A program made the translations under genes and the position numbers. From positions 1 through 36,609 of IMG/VR virus record IMGVR_UViG_3300036944_000576: a stretch of DNA of 36,609 bases; one strand, written 5' to 3'. Origin of the DNA: a virus. Below, piece by piece: positions 13,852 through 19,111 of the stretch (its first letter is position 1; each line of letters starts with the position of its first letter). The notes beneath the pieces are model-generated. The model was not told where the DNA came from, did not search any database, and worked only from the letters and a program-made list of their open reading frames with translations.

Positions 13852-13926
13852 GGGCTGTTAGTGATAATGGTAGCACGGGGCCTTTGCAAGGCTCGGGCGG
13901 GAGTTCGATTCTCCCACGGTCCACCA
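13852..13926 (+). tRNA. tRNA-Ala (anticodon TGC)
   Basis: 75 nt with CCA. Acceptor GGGCTGT/ACGGTCC includes the G3-U70 pair that marks alanine tRNAs. Anticodon loop TTTGCAA. Confidence 0.93.
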
Positions 13927-13936
13927 AAAGGAAACT

Positions 13937-14059
13937 ATGAAAACACGAAAACCTCGTAACCACGTCGCACTAGCTTTACAGAAGCGTGGTGGCAGTGGTT
14001 CACATACAAAAAGCCACAAACAGCTTCGTGGCCAATGGAAGCGTAGCATGGACGTATAA
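13937..14059 (+). CDS. Short basic phage protein inside the tRNA array
   Basis: 40 residues from ATG 13937, preceded by an AAAGGA ribosome site. MKTRKPRNHVALALQKRGGS followed by a Lys/His/Arg-rich helix resembles small basic proteins that recur in other tailed phages. It is strongly positively charged, so nucleic-acid binding is plausible. The stop codon lies 10 bases inside tRNA-Lys. Confidence 0.75.
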   Translation: MKTRKPRNHVALALQKRGGSGSHTKSHKQLRGQWKRSMDV

Positions 14060-14124
14060 CTTAACGGCTAAAGTAGCTGGCTTTTAACCAGCAAATCAGA
14101 GTTCGATTCTCTGTGCGTCTACCA
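14050..14124 (+). tRNA. tRNA-Lys (anticodon TTT)
   Basis: 75 nt with CCA. Anticodon arm GCTGG-CTTTTAA-CCAGC; T-arm AGAG-TTCGATT-CTCT. The first acceptor pair is G-U. The 5' end overlaps the preceding small gene. Confidence 0.9.
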
Positions 14125-14233
14125 TATAAAAACACATTAACTTGCAGGACTGCCGATTCGGTCTGTTACTCCTAGCTGTAACCTATCGTGAGAAATAGGG
14201 GAGTGCAATTCTCATAGTGTGTTTCTATATGGT
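14121..14233 (+). repeat. Long-stem hairpin element 4
   Basis: Arms 14121-14136 and 14218-14233 pair over 16 bp with one mismatch, and the 5' arm includes the CCA of tRNA-Lys. The 81-nt interior has several short helices (TTAC/GTAA, CTAT/ATAG). It ends six bases before the next tRNA. Confidence 0.72.
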
Positions 14234-14239
14234 AATTAT

Positions 14240-14331
14240 GCCCCTATAGTTTAATGGTAAAACGGCGGATTTATATCCCGTAAGCAACAGATAATTGGTT
14301 CATCTGGGTTCGAGCCCCGGTGGGGGTACCA
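14240..14331 (+). tRNA. tRNA with anticodon TAT (Ile?) and extended variable arm
   Basis: 92 nt with CCA. The D-arm (GTTT/AAAC), T-arm (CTGGG-TTCGAGC-CCCGG) and acceptor are sound. The anticodon loop TTTATAT gives TAT, with an A-C mismatch closing the stem. A 22-nt variable region with an AGAT/ATCT stem is unusual for isoleucine. It could be a leucine-like tRNA with an altered loop. Confidence 0.65.
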
Positions 14332-14340
14332 AATAAATTC

Positions 14341-14428
14341 GGGACATTACTCAAGTGGTTACGAGAGCGGTTTGCTAAACCGTCGTTGAGAAATCGGCGC
14401 ACAGGTTCGAATCCTGTATGTCCCGCCA
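14341..14428 (+). tRNA. tRNA-Ser (anticodon GCT)
   Basis: 88 nt with CCA and long variable arm; anticodon loop TTGCTAA, acceptor GGGACAT/ATGTCCC, discriminator G as in serine tRNAs. Confidence 0.93.
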
Positions 14429-14442
14429 AACAAAGGAAATTT

Positions 14443-14679
14443 ATGCCTTGCATGAAATGTGCTAATGGTAAGTATAAGTATGGCGAAGGTGGCCGTTGCC
14501 AGTTTGATACGCTAGGTGCGTGTAAAGCAGCAGCAGCTGCAATTCATGCTAAACCTAAGAACAATGCAGCAGGTAGTGTAATGGAAGCACCCGACTCTGT
14601 GAAAGTCGTAGACCGAGATCGAAACTCGACTGTCTGCCCAAAGGATAGCCATGACGCAATTACAAGAGCTACTAGATAA
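14443..14679 (+). CDS. Small cysteine-containing phage protein, reading through tRNA-His
   Basis: 78 residues from ATG 14443 (GGAAAT upstream). MPCMKCANGKYKYGEGGRCQ then FDTLGACKAAAAAIHAKP is a short Cys-rich type found in many phages, where it normally ends near residue 40. Here the frame continues through the whole tRNA-His gene (14569-14640) and into the next gene. The last 35 residues are therefore probably an accidental tail created by insertion or formation of the tRNA. Confidence 0.65.
   Translation: MPCMKCANGKYKYGEGGRCQFDTLGACKAAAAAIHAKPKNNAAGSVMEAPDSVKVVDRDRNSTVCPKDSHDAITRATR
14569..14640 (+). tRNA. tRNA-His (anticodon GTG)
   Basis: 72 nt with CCA and discriminator C. Acceptor GCAGGTA/TGTCTGC, anticodon arm CGACT-CTGTGAA-AGTCG. 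The base before it is A, so the extra G-1 typical of histidine tRNA is not encoded. It is embedded in the reading frame of the gene at 14443. Confidence 0.85.
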
Positions 14680-14863
14680 AGAAGCTAGTTTAGCTAATCG
14701 TCGTGACCTCGTGCACAAACAAATTAAAGTGCTACGTGGTGAAGATCCTCCAGTATGTTGGGGAAATGACGACTGTTCAACACTTGTGCTGTCACATTGC
14801 CCTTGGCGCATTGATTGTGGTAGCTATGCCGCACAGCATTGGCAAGAAAACAGTACCTGGTAA
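14651..14863 (+). CDS. Small phage protein with C-terminal cysteines
   Basis: 70 residues from ATG 14651. The N-terminal half is a predicted coiled coil (LQELLDKEASLANRRDLVHK). The C-terminal half has Cys at CWGNDDC, HCPW and DCGS, which might bind zinc. It overlaps the previous frame by 29 bases and ends two bases before tRNA-Phe. The function is unknown. Confidence 0.7.
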   Translation: MTQLQELLDKEASLANRRDLVHKQIKVLRGEDPPVCWGNDDCSTLVLSHCPWRIDCGSYAAQHWQENSTW

Positions 14864-14865
14864 AA

Positions 14866-14941
14866 GCCGATGTAGCTCAGGTGGTAGAGCAGCGGATTGA
14901 AAATCCGTGTGTCACTGGTTCGACCCCAGTCTTCGGCACCA
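14866..14941 (+). tRNA. tRNA-Phe (anticodon GAA)
   Basis: 76 nt with CCA. Anticodon loop TTGAAAA, D-arm TAGCTCAGGTGGTAGAGC, T-loop TTCGACC. Confidence 0.95.
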
Positions 14942-14957
14942 CCTATAAACAAACAAC

Positions 14958-15032
14958 ACTCCGGTCGTCTAGTGGCTAGGACGCCAGCCTTTCAAGTTGG
15001 AGAAGCGGGATCGAAACCCGTTCGGAGTACCA
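14958..15032 (+). tRNA. tRNA-Glu (anticodon TTC)
   Basis: 75 nt with CCA. Acceptor ACTCCGG/TCGGAGT, anticodon arm CCAGC-CTTTCAA-GTTGG. Confidence 0.9.
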
Positions 15033-15095
15033 AGTTTATGAGTTCGTCTAGAAACCGGTAAATTGTAGTTTAGTCTACAAGCTCGTAATTATTAT

Positions 15096-15170
15096 ACTGG
15101 GGTAGCTCAGCGGCAGAGCACTCGCTTGATAAGCGATAGGTCGAGGTCTCGGAATCCTCCCTCAGTACCA
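15096..15170 (+). tRNA. tRNA-Ile (anticodon GAT), unusual T-arm
   Basis: 75 nt with CCA. Acceptor ACTGGGG/CCTCAGT, anticodon loop TTGATAA. The T-stem closes with a T-T mismatch and the loop reads CTCGGAA rather than TTCGAAT. A small TTGTAG/CTACAA hairpin lies in the 63-nt gap upstream. Confidence 0.85.
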
Positions 15171-15241
15171 AATATCACACGGCCTAGATGCCGCAAGTAG
15201 GTGCAAGGCCTACACTTTACACAACACACATAGGAATTATT

Positions 15242-15469
15242 ATGAATCCATTTGAAATCCGTGCTCAACTAATTGAGCAGGCTGCTGACTTCCTAAAGCG
15301 TCAGCACGAAATCAACACTGAGTTTGCTAAGAAAACATTCGACCAACTTGTATCTCAAGGCCAAAAAGTTCAAGCAGATTACAAACAGTACGTGCCAGCC
15401 ATGTACAGCTTTGAAGATGTAATTGCACAGGCTGAAAAGCTATATGGGTTTGTCAAAAATGCTAAGTAA
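15242..15469 (+). CDS. Small helical phage protein, phasin-like appearance
   Basis: 75 residues from ATG 15242. It is helical throughout (NPFEIRAQLIEQAADFLKRQ and on) with no transmembrane segment or known motif. The amphipathic helices recall small phasin-like proteins, which is weak inference. It is followed by a coupled short gene. Confidence 0.7.
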   Translation: MNPFEIRAQLIEQAADFLKRQHEINTEFAKKTFDQLVSQGQKVQADYKQYVPAMYSFEDVIAQAEKLYGFVKNAK

Positions 15470-15569
15470 AGTAAGCGAGCTTTTCTCCACTTTTATTGAA
15501 GCAATGCAGTCAGCCAAAGCTGCCCGTGCAAAGTATTATGTTAAATACTATGGCGGAGGTTGGGAATGA
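15459..15569 (+). CDS. Short phage protein of unknown function
   Basis: 36 residues from ATG 15459, overlapping the previous gene by 11 bases. MLSKVSELFSTFIEAMQSAK then AARAKYYVKYYGGGWE: an amphipathic helix with an aromatic, glycine-rich end. Overlap with both neighbours supports it. Confidence 0.6.
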   Translation: MLSKVSELFSTFIEAMQSAKAARAKYYVKYYGGGWE

Positions 15570-15733
15570 TTCAAGAACTAATGGCCAGAGTGCTGGAGTT
15601 CTTTGACCCTAAACCGTACGGCTTGGAACAATTTATTCAAGAGGGTAATCCTCAAGATTATGGTGACCTGCAACGATTGGAACGTACTTGGTACCAACTA
15701 CAAAATCGTGGTTACTTTAATCAAACATTTTAA
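15566..15733 (+). CDS. Short phage protein of unknown function
   Basis: 55 residues from ATG 15566 (ATGA overlap). It contains FFDPKPYGL, encoded by the repeated 12-mer at 15605-15616, and ends in an aromatic-rich segment. The stop is immediately followed by the next tRNA. Confidence 0.65.
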   Translation: MIQELMARVLEFFDPKPYGLEQFIQEGNPQDYGDLQRLERTWYQLQNRGYFNQTF

Positions 15734-15802
15734 CGCGGGAAATCAGGTGATAGGTCAGTCTCATAAGCTCGGCCCAGAGGTTCGAATCCTTACCCGCAAC
15801 CA
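15734..15802 (+). tRNA. tRNA-Met, initiator-like ends but reduced body (anticodon CAT)
   Basis: 69 nt with CCA. The ends CGCGGG...CCCGCAACCA, with unpaired C1 and A72, are those of bacterial initiator tRNA, and the loop is CTCATAA. However the D-arm is shortened, the T/acceptor helix is one base short on the 3' side, and the three G-C pairs of the initiator anticodon stem are missing. It may be a diverged initiator tRNA or a decaying copy. Confidence 0.6.
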
Positions 15803-15887
15803 AATTGTAAAAGCACACGTGCCAGACTAGCTCGAGCTATCGGAGTGCTCCGACTATACAGGAAGATTGGCTCCTGTTATTACAATT
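15803..15887 (+). repeat. Hairpin element 5 after the initiator-like tRNA
   Basis: Closing stem AATTGTAA (15803-15810) with TTACAATT (15880-15887), 8 bp, starting right after CCA. The interior has CGGAG/CTCCG and ACAGGA/TCCTGT hairpins. A shorter stem than other members. Confidence 0.6.
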
Positions 15888-16138
15888 GCAGGCTTGTAAA
15901 CAAATTAATGCGTAAAGGCATTATCCTGCGTCCGCTGAAGCGAAAACAAGATGGGCTGCTCTCACGGGGTTAAAGTTTTCCTGACACAAAAATAACTATG
16001 TATCTGTTTACTTAAGGCTAAAGACTATGCCCCTATATGGAACTTAAACAGCGTCAATGTCTTCAGACACAACGAAATGTGTCGCCGGAGAATGTAACCG
16101 GCAACTATTTATTCAGCCAGAGAGTTTCTCTGGCTTTT
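15888..16138 (+). ncRNA. Structured non-coding region between tRNAs
   Basis: 251 bases without a gene. Helices visible: GTAAACA (15896-15902) with TGTTTAC (16005-16011) enclosing TAATGC/GCATTA; then GACACA/TGTGTC, GCCGG/CCGGC and, at the end, AGCCAGAGA/TCTCTGGCT followed by four T, which may be a weak terminator. At least one folded RNA is likely, but no family is recognised. Confidence 0.45.
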
Positions 16139-16213
16139 GGTTTTGTAGCACAGCGGTAGTGCACGGTCTTCATACGGCTTAGGTCAGTAGTTCGAATCTA
16201 CTCAAAACCACCA
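16139..16213 (+). tRNA. tRNA with anticodon CAT (Met or Ile2)
   Basis: 75 nt with CCA. Acceptor GGTTTTG/CAAAACC, T-arm GTAG-TTCGAAT-CTAC, loop TTCATAC. Whether it is elongator Met or an isoleucine tRNA needing lysidine at C34 cannot be told by eye; a clear elongator Met tRNA is present at 21844. Confidence 0.85.
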
Positions 16214-16217
16214 ACTT

Positions 16218-16292
16218 ATGTCCCTAGTGTAATTGGCAGCACTATAGTCTCCAAAACTATCAGTCACGGTTCGAGTCCGTGGGGGCGTGCCA
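16218..16292 (+). tRNA. tRNA-Trp (anticodon CCA)
   Basis: 75 nt. Acceptor ATGTCCC/GGGGCGT, anticodon arm ATAGT-CTCCAAA-ACTAT, discriminator G as expected for tryptophan. Confidence 0.9.
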
Positions 16293-16302
16293 AAACTTAA
16301 AT

Positions 16303-16331
16303 TTGATTTGTTTGCTAAATCTTGATATAAT
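16303..16331 (+). promoter_or_regulatory. Rightward sigma70 promoter
   Basis: TTGATT, 17 bp, TATAAT, about 25 bases before the next gene. Confidence 0.75.
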
Positions 16332-16355
16332 TATTCTTTACAGCAAGGAATAATC

Positions 16356-16568
16356 ATGAACGCATTAGATCAAATTGCTAAACCTCTTGTAGTTATGCCA
16401 GCATATGGCCGAGACTATAAAACTCGCAAAGATGTAATCCAAGCCTGGAAGTCTGGACAAGATTTCAAAATAGTTAATGGCCCTTACTGCTCTATCAGAG
16501 ATATTGCTAAGTTAGGTTGCAGTTCAGTTTGGATTGACTTAGTTACTTCAATGATAAGGGTTGAATAA
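16356..16568 (+). CDS. Small phage protein of unknown function
   Basis: 70 residues with an AAGGA ribosome site. KPLVVMPAYGRDYKTRKDVI then AWKSGQDFKIVNGPYCSIRD looks like a small conserved phage protein, in my memory common in phages of proteobacteria, but without known role. Confidence 0.75.
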   Translation: MNALDQIAKPLVVMPAYGRDYKTRKDVIQAWKSGQDFKIVNGPYCSIRDIAKLGCSSVWIDLVTSMIRVE

Positions 16569-16576
16569 ATTTAGAT

Positions 16577-16605
16577 TTGCCAGTGATTGCCAAATCGGGT
16601 ATAAT
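16577..16605 (+). promoter_or_regulatory. Rightward sigma70 promoter of tRNA-Tyr
   Basis: TTGCCA, 17 bp, TATAAT. The predicted start is about five bases before the tRNA. Confidence 0.75.
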
Positions 16606-16617
16606 TGTTCTTTAAAC

Positions 16618-16702
16618 GGAGAATCCGCCGCAATGGTGTGGCAGGGGATTGTAAATCCTCCAACTTAGGTTACGACAGGTTCGATCCCTGTATTCTCCAC
16701 CA
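16618..16702 (+). tRNA. tRNA-Tyr (anticodon GTA)
   Basis: 85 nt with CCA, acceptor GGAGAAT/ATTCTCC, anticodon loop TTGTAAA, and the long variable arm of bacterial tyrosine tRNAs. Confidence 0.93.
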
Positions 16703-16707
16703 ATATA

Positions 16708-16883
16708 TGAGCAAAAAGGGTAGCTCCCCTGGCATTGCTAACTCAATGCATAGCTCACCAATTAACCTAGTTAGAGGTTTGTATGATAAAAGTATTAGAC
16801 TGGATAAAAGAATCCAGAGAAGTAAGAACACAGCATCTAGACTTAGAGACATCCTGCGTAGAGCGAGGCGGAAACAGCACTAA
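16708..16883 (+). CDS. Small basic protein overlapping the HNH gene
   Basis: 58 residues from ATG 16708, ending in an Arg/Lys-rich helix. It overlaps the HNH frame for 101 bases. The start MSKKGSSPGIANSMHSSPIN looks like genuine phage coding sequence, so either two proteins overlap or one original gene has been frameshifted. Confidence 0.45.
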
Positions 16884-17115
16884 TCACAGAGGTGTTTTAG
16901 CAGAGTTTTTAGATTCTGATTTTCCCAAAGGCGTTGGGATTGACTTATGTCACGCTTGCCACAATGGAAACTGCTCGAACCCAAAACATATGTATTGGGG
17001 CACTAGAAAAGAGAACGTAGCCGATGCAAGATCTCAAGGTACTCATAAAAATCCCTTTGAAAATGCAGTTGCTAAATATGGTTATGAAAAAGCCTGTGAG
17101 ATGAATAAAAGATAA
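16783..17115 (+). CDS. HNH endonuclease (homing type)
   Basis: 110 residues. HACHNGNCSNPKHMYWGTRK matches the core of phage HNH nucleases (CHxCxxxxCxNPxHLxxGT), preceded by a helical DNA-binding part and followed by a short tail. Such proteins cut DNA and spread into tRNA or gene borders. It lies just downstream of tRNA-Tyr, a typical place. It lacks an obvious ribosome site. Confidence 0.75.
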   Translation: MIKVLDWIKESREVRTQHLDLETSCVERGGNSTNHRGVLAEFLDSDFPKGVGIDLCHACHNGNCSNPKHMYWGTRKENVADARSQGTHKNPFENAVAKYGYEKACEMNKR

Positions 17116-17116
17116 C

Positions 17117-17203
17117 GCGAGAGTGGTGGAACGGTATACACAGTAGACTTAAAATCTACCGCCTGTAATGGGCTTACGGGTTCGAGTCCCGTCTCTCGTA
17201 CCA
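17117..17203 (+). tRNA. tRNA-Leu (anticodon TAA)
   Basis: 87 nt with CCA and long variable arm. Anticodon arm GTAGA-CTTAAAA-TCTAC. The first acceptor pair is G-U. It starts right after the HNH stop codon. Confidence 0.92.
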
Positions 17204-17207
17204 GTTT

Positions 17208-17283
17208 GGGTCTAAAGTGTTCATGGACGCACACGGCACTGTCACTGCCGAAGAGTGGGGATCGTTACCCCCTAGACCCGCCA
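17208..17283 (+). tRNA. tRNA-Asp (anticodon GTC)
   Basis: 76 nt. Acceptor GGGTCTA/TAGACCC, anticodon arm CGGCA-CTGTCAC-TGCCG, discriminator G. The T-loop differs from the TTCGANN consensus. Confidence 0.85.
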
Positions 17284-17375
17284 AAACCTGCCTTAGGTCC
17301 GTGCCGTTCCGGTTAGAGCGTCCGTAACCCAATCGGTGACTACGACAATGTCACGCTGTATATCGTAAGCAGCAC
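17284..17375 (+). other. Structured spacer between tRNA-Asp and hairpin element 6
   Basis: No gene. Helices GGTTA/TAACC and GTGAC/GTCAC are visible, and GTCCGTGC near 17297 could pair with GCACGGAC inside the D-arm region of the following tRNA-Asn, an alternative fold that would compete with that tRNA. Confidence 0.4.
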
Positions 17376-17474
17376 TATTTAATACTAGCAAATTCATTGG
17401 CTATAGTGTGTAGGCACAGTTCCTTCCTGTGTTGAAGCTACCTGGAGATTGCGACCAGGTGCTAGTATTAAGTA
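17376..17474 (+). repeat. Long-stem hairpin element 6
   Basis: Arms 17376-17390 and 17460-17474 pair over 15 bp with one G-U; the core TTAATACTAGCA/TGCTAGTATTAA is perfect. The 69-nt interior contains CACAG/CTGTG and CCTGG/CCAGG hairpins. It ends two bases before tRNA-Asn. Confidence 0.7.
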
Positions 17475-17475
17475 T

Positions 17476-17554
17476 TCCGTAGAATCCGAGCTAGGTGCAC
17501 GGACTTGACTGTTAATCAATGACTAGACTGGTTCGAATCCAGTATACGGAGCCA
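17476..17554 (+). tRNA. tRNA-Asn (anticodon GTT)
   Basis: 79 nt. D-stem TCCG/CGGA, anticodon loop CTGTTAA, T-arm ACTGG-TTCGAAT-CCAGT, discriminator G and CCA encoded. Confidence 0.9.
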
Positions 17555-17564
17555 CATATTTTGT

Positions 17565-17638
17565 TCGGGGATGGTGTAATGGCAACACAACACACTTTGA
17601 CTGTGTCGTTCTAGGTTCGAGCCCTAGTCCCCGTGCCA
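17565..17638 (+). tRNA. tRNA-Gln (anticodon TTG)
   Basis: 74 nt. Anticodon arm CACA-CTTTGAC-TGTG; T-arm CTAGG-TTCGAGC-CCTAG; discriminator G. The 1-72 pair is weak (T-T), as is common in glutamine tRNAs. Confidence 0.9.
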
Positions 17639-17644
17639 CAATTT

Positions 17645-17721
17645 GGGTCTATAGCACAACTGGATAATGCACCGGTTTACGAAGCCGTGAAGTGAGAGTT
17701 CAAATCTTTCTAGACCCACCA
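17645..17721 (+). tRNA. tRNA-Arg (anticodon ACG)
   Basis: 77 nt with CCA. Acceptor GGGTCTA/TAGACCC, anticodon loop TTACGAA. The A34 would need deamination to inosine by host TadA to read CGU, CGC and CGA. Confidence 0.88.
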
Positions 17722-17733
17722 AATAAGACTACT

Positions 17734-18204
17734 ATGCGTCAATTTAACATCAACGAAGTAAAAGACTATATTCGTAATTCTAGTCCAGAAACCAAGATTT
17801 ATCTTGGTGCGGATTCGGAACGTGTTAAAATTGGCGACAAATGGTACGCAGACTATACACTGGCTGTTGTAGTACACATTGACGGCAATCATGGTTGCAA
17901 AATCTTTGGTGATGTTCAGCGCGAACGCGACTGGGACCAAAAAGCCAATAAACCATCAATGCGACTAATGCAAGAAGTTTATAAAGTTAGTGACCTGTTT
18001 CATGAATTAGCGGACGTCTTAGAAGACCGTCACGTTGAAGTTCACCTAGATATTAACCCCAGTGAACGCTATAAAAGTTCAGCGGTTGTACAGCAAGCTG
18101 TTGGATATATAAAAGGCACTTGTAACATTGACGCTCAGGTTAAACCCCGAGCATTTGCTGCAAGTTATGCAGCTGACCGATTAAAATTTGTACTGGCTAA
18201 CTAA
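17734..18204 (+). CDS. RNase H-like fold protein (DUF458/YkuK type)
   Basis: 156 residues from ATG 17734. IYLGADSERVKIGDKWYADY, TLAVVVHIDGNHGCKIFGD and EVHLDINPS carry the Asp-containing strands of a ribonuclease H-like fold, as in the DUF458/YkuK family. The nuclease activity of that family is not established as far as I know. It is coupled to the next small gene, with one base between. Confidence 0.75.
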   Translation: MRQFNINEVKDYIRNSSPETKIYLGADSERVKIGDKWYADYTLAVVVHIDGNHGCKIFGDVQRERDWDQKANKPSMRLMQEVYKVSDLFHELADVLEDRHVEVHLDINPSERYKSSAVVQQAVGYIKGTCNIDAQVKPRAFAASYAADRLKFVLAN

Positions 18205-18205
18205 A

Positions 18206-18409
18206 ATGACTGACCGATTCGATCTAGAACAAAATATCATGCAATGCTGGAATGTTTGTGATGACATTCAGTTGTACTTGGATATGTATGATGACATGGA
18301 CGAAGATCAGCGTATGAATTACCTGATCGGACTCAAGCAAATGTATCAAATGAAATTTGAGCGTTGCTTTAGTAGTTTTGAAACCTGTGTTCGTACAAAA
18401 CAAGTTTAA
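18206..18409 (+). CDS. Small acidic phage protein of unknown function
   Basis: 67 residues from ATG 18206. Very acidic helical segment (DDIQLYLDMYDDMDEDQ) and two cysteines near the end. The stop lies just before tRNA-Cys. Confidence 0.7.
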   Translation: MTDRFDLEQNIMQCWNVCDDIQLYLDMYDDMDEDQRMNYLIGLKQMYQMKFERCFSSFETCVRTKQV

Positions 18410-18410
18410 T

Positions 18411-18487
18411 GTCGGTGTGTAGCCGAATGGCTAGGCCACGGATTGCAAATCCGTTTTATGCAGGTTCAAGTCCTGTCACCGACTCCA
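18411..18487 (+). tRNA. tRNA-Cys (anticodon GCA)
   Basis: 77 nt. Acceptor GTCGGTG/CACCGAC, discriminator T as in cysteine tRNAs, anticodon loop TTGCAAA, CCA encoded. The 79-nt gap after it has possible TTCC/GGAA and TGAC/GTCA pairing but no gene. Confidence 0.93.
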
Positions 18488-18566
18488 ATCAGTCAGTTCC
18501 CAGATGACTTTAAAAATGTGGGCTGCTCAAGGGCCAACGCCAAGAGCATAAGGTCACAGTTGGAAA

Positions 18567-18640
18567 GCCCTATTAGTATAATGGTATTACACCTGTTTTG
18601 TAATCAGGTTACGGCAGTTCGATTCTGTCATGGGGCACCA
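18567..18640 (+). tRNA. tRNA-Thr (anticodon TGT)
   Basis: 74 nt with CCA. Acceptor GCCCTAT/ATGGGGC, anticodon loop TTTGTAA. The CCA is part of the next long-stem element. Confidence 0.9.
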
Positions 18641-18706
18641 TATTTTAGCACATTGAACCACACAGGGCAACCAGAGCCGGACTGTCGTAGTGTGCTAAAA
18701 TATGGT
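18637..18706 (+). repeat. Long-stem hairpin element 7, before the tmRNA
   Basis: Perfect 16-bp arms (18637-18652, 18691-18706) enclosing 38 nt. It starts on the CCA of tRNA-Thr and ends where the tmRNA acceptor piece begins. Confidence 0.8.
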
Positions 18707-18765
18707 TGTATGAAGCAGACCCAAAAGAGTTCGACACGCGGGGGCAGTGCCCGCCAGGTCCACCA
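18707..18765 (+). ncRNA. tmRNA acceptor piece (3' part, encoded first)
   Basis: Contains the P2 3' strand, T-arm and acceptor 3' strand ending in CCA at 18763-18765. The 5' end is inferred from the end of hairpin element 7 at 18706. Confidence 0.8.
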
Positions 18766-18831
18766 TAAACATATTAGTGGTCTTGAAACCCACAATTCAT
18801 AGTTAAGTCTATGTGCTAGTATGTTTTTGAT

Positions 18832-19017
18832 GGGCCTGACACAGGATCGACCGAGCTAAGAGTAGCAAAGTAGACAACTCGGCAATGTAGAAGCCGTAGG
18901 GTTGGGGATTCCTGGCCGCAGAAGCAAAACAAAAATAACTGCAAACGATAACACGTACGCATTAGCAGCCTAAACGCCGCTTAGGGTTTCGCCAGTTCCT
19001 CGTAACAGAATACTGGC
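18832..19017 (+). ncRNA. tmRNA coding piece (5' part, encoded second)
   Basis: It starts with the acceptor 5' strand and ends with the GCCAGT/ACTGGC hairpin (3' end near 19017), just before the next long-stem element. The A-rich stretch before the tag (AAGCAAAACAAAAATAACT) matches the single-stranded resume region of known tmRNAs. Confidence 0.8.
18941..18973 (+). other. tmRNA tag reading frame, ANDNTYALAA plus stop
   Basis: Ten codons from GCA 18941 and TAA 18971-18973. With the alanine carried by tmRNA the appended tag is AANDNTYALAA. The ALAA end is the ClpX recognition signal in E. coli, and AND at the start matches the SspB/ClpA-contact part of known tags. Confidence 0.92.
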
Positions 19018-19111
19018 ACTATATTTTAATACTCTGGTCAGCACTGTGAGAAGCGCAGATCGACAAGACTAGAACACGGTTTGAATCCAAGCTAGAGTAT
19101 TAAAATATAGT
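19018..19111 (+). repeat. Long-stem hairpin element 8, after the tmRNA
   Basis: Perfect 18-bp arms (19018-19035 and 19094-19111) enclosing 58 nt. The interior contains a tRNA T-arm-like GGTTTGAATCC and further short pairings. It lies between the tmRNA and the ClpP-like gene and has no T-run. Confidence 0.8.

Larger units (their letters stand above)
18707..19017 (+). ncRNA. ssrA: Circularly permuted two-piece tmRNA
   Basis: The acceptor piece (18707-18765) precedes the coding piece (18832-19017). The two pieces pair as GGGCCTG (18832-18838) with CAGGTCC (18755-18761), giving a 7-bp acceptor stem with the alanine mark G3-U70, A73 and CCA. A second helix, CGAGCT near 18849 with AGTTCG near 18728, matches tmRNA P2. 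The segment GGATCGACC follows the D-loop-like consensus. The tag frame reads ANDNTYALAA-stop, close to the E. coli tag. The T-stem GCGGG/CCCGC has the odd loop GGCAGTG. The 66-nt intervening segment folds as AAACATATTAG/CTAGTATGTTT. The role is rescue of stalled ribosomes and tagging for proteolysis. Confidence 0.93.

Noticed and set aside
39-15616. The GACCCTAAACCG copies as a CRISPR array or tandem repeat
   Set aside because: They are irregularly spaced by hundreds to thousands of bases and lie partly in genes.
19018-19111. A tRNA gene in the hairpin after the tmRNA
   Set aside because: A T-arm-like GGTTTGAATCC is present, but there is no matching T-stem, D-arm, anticodon arm or CCA end.
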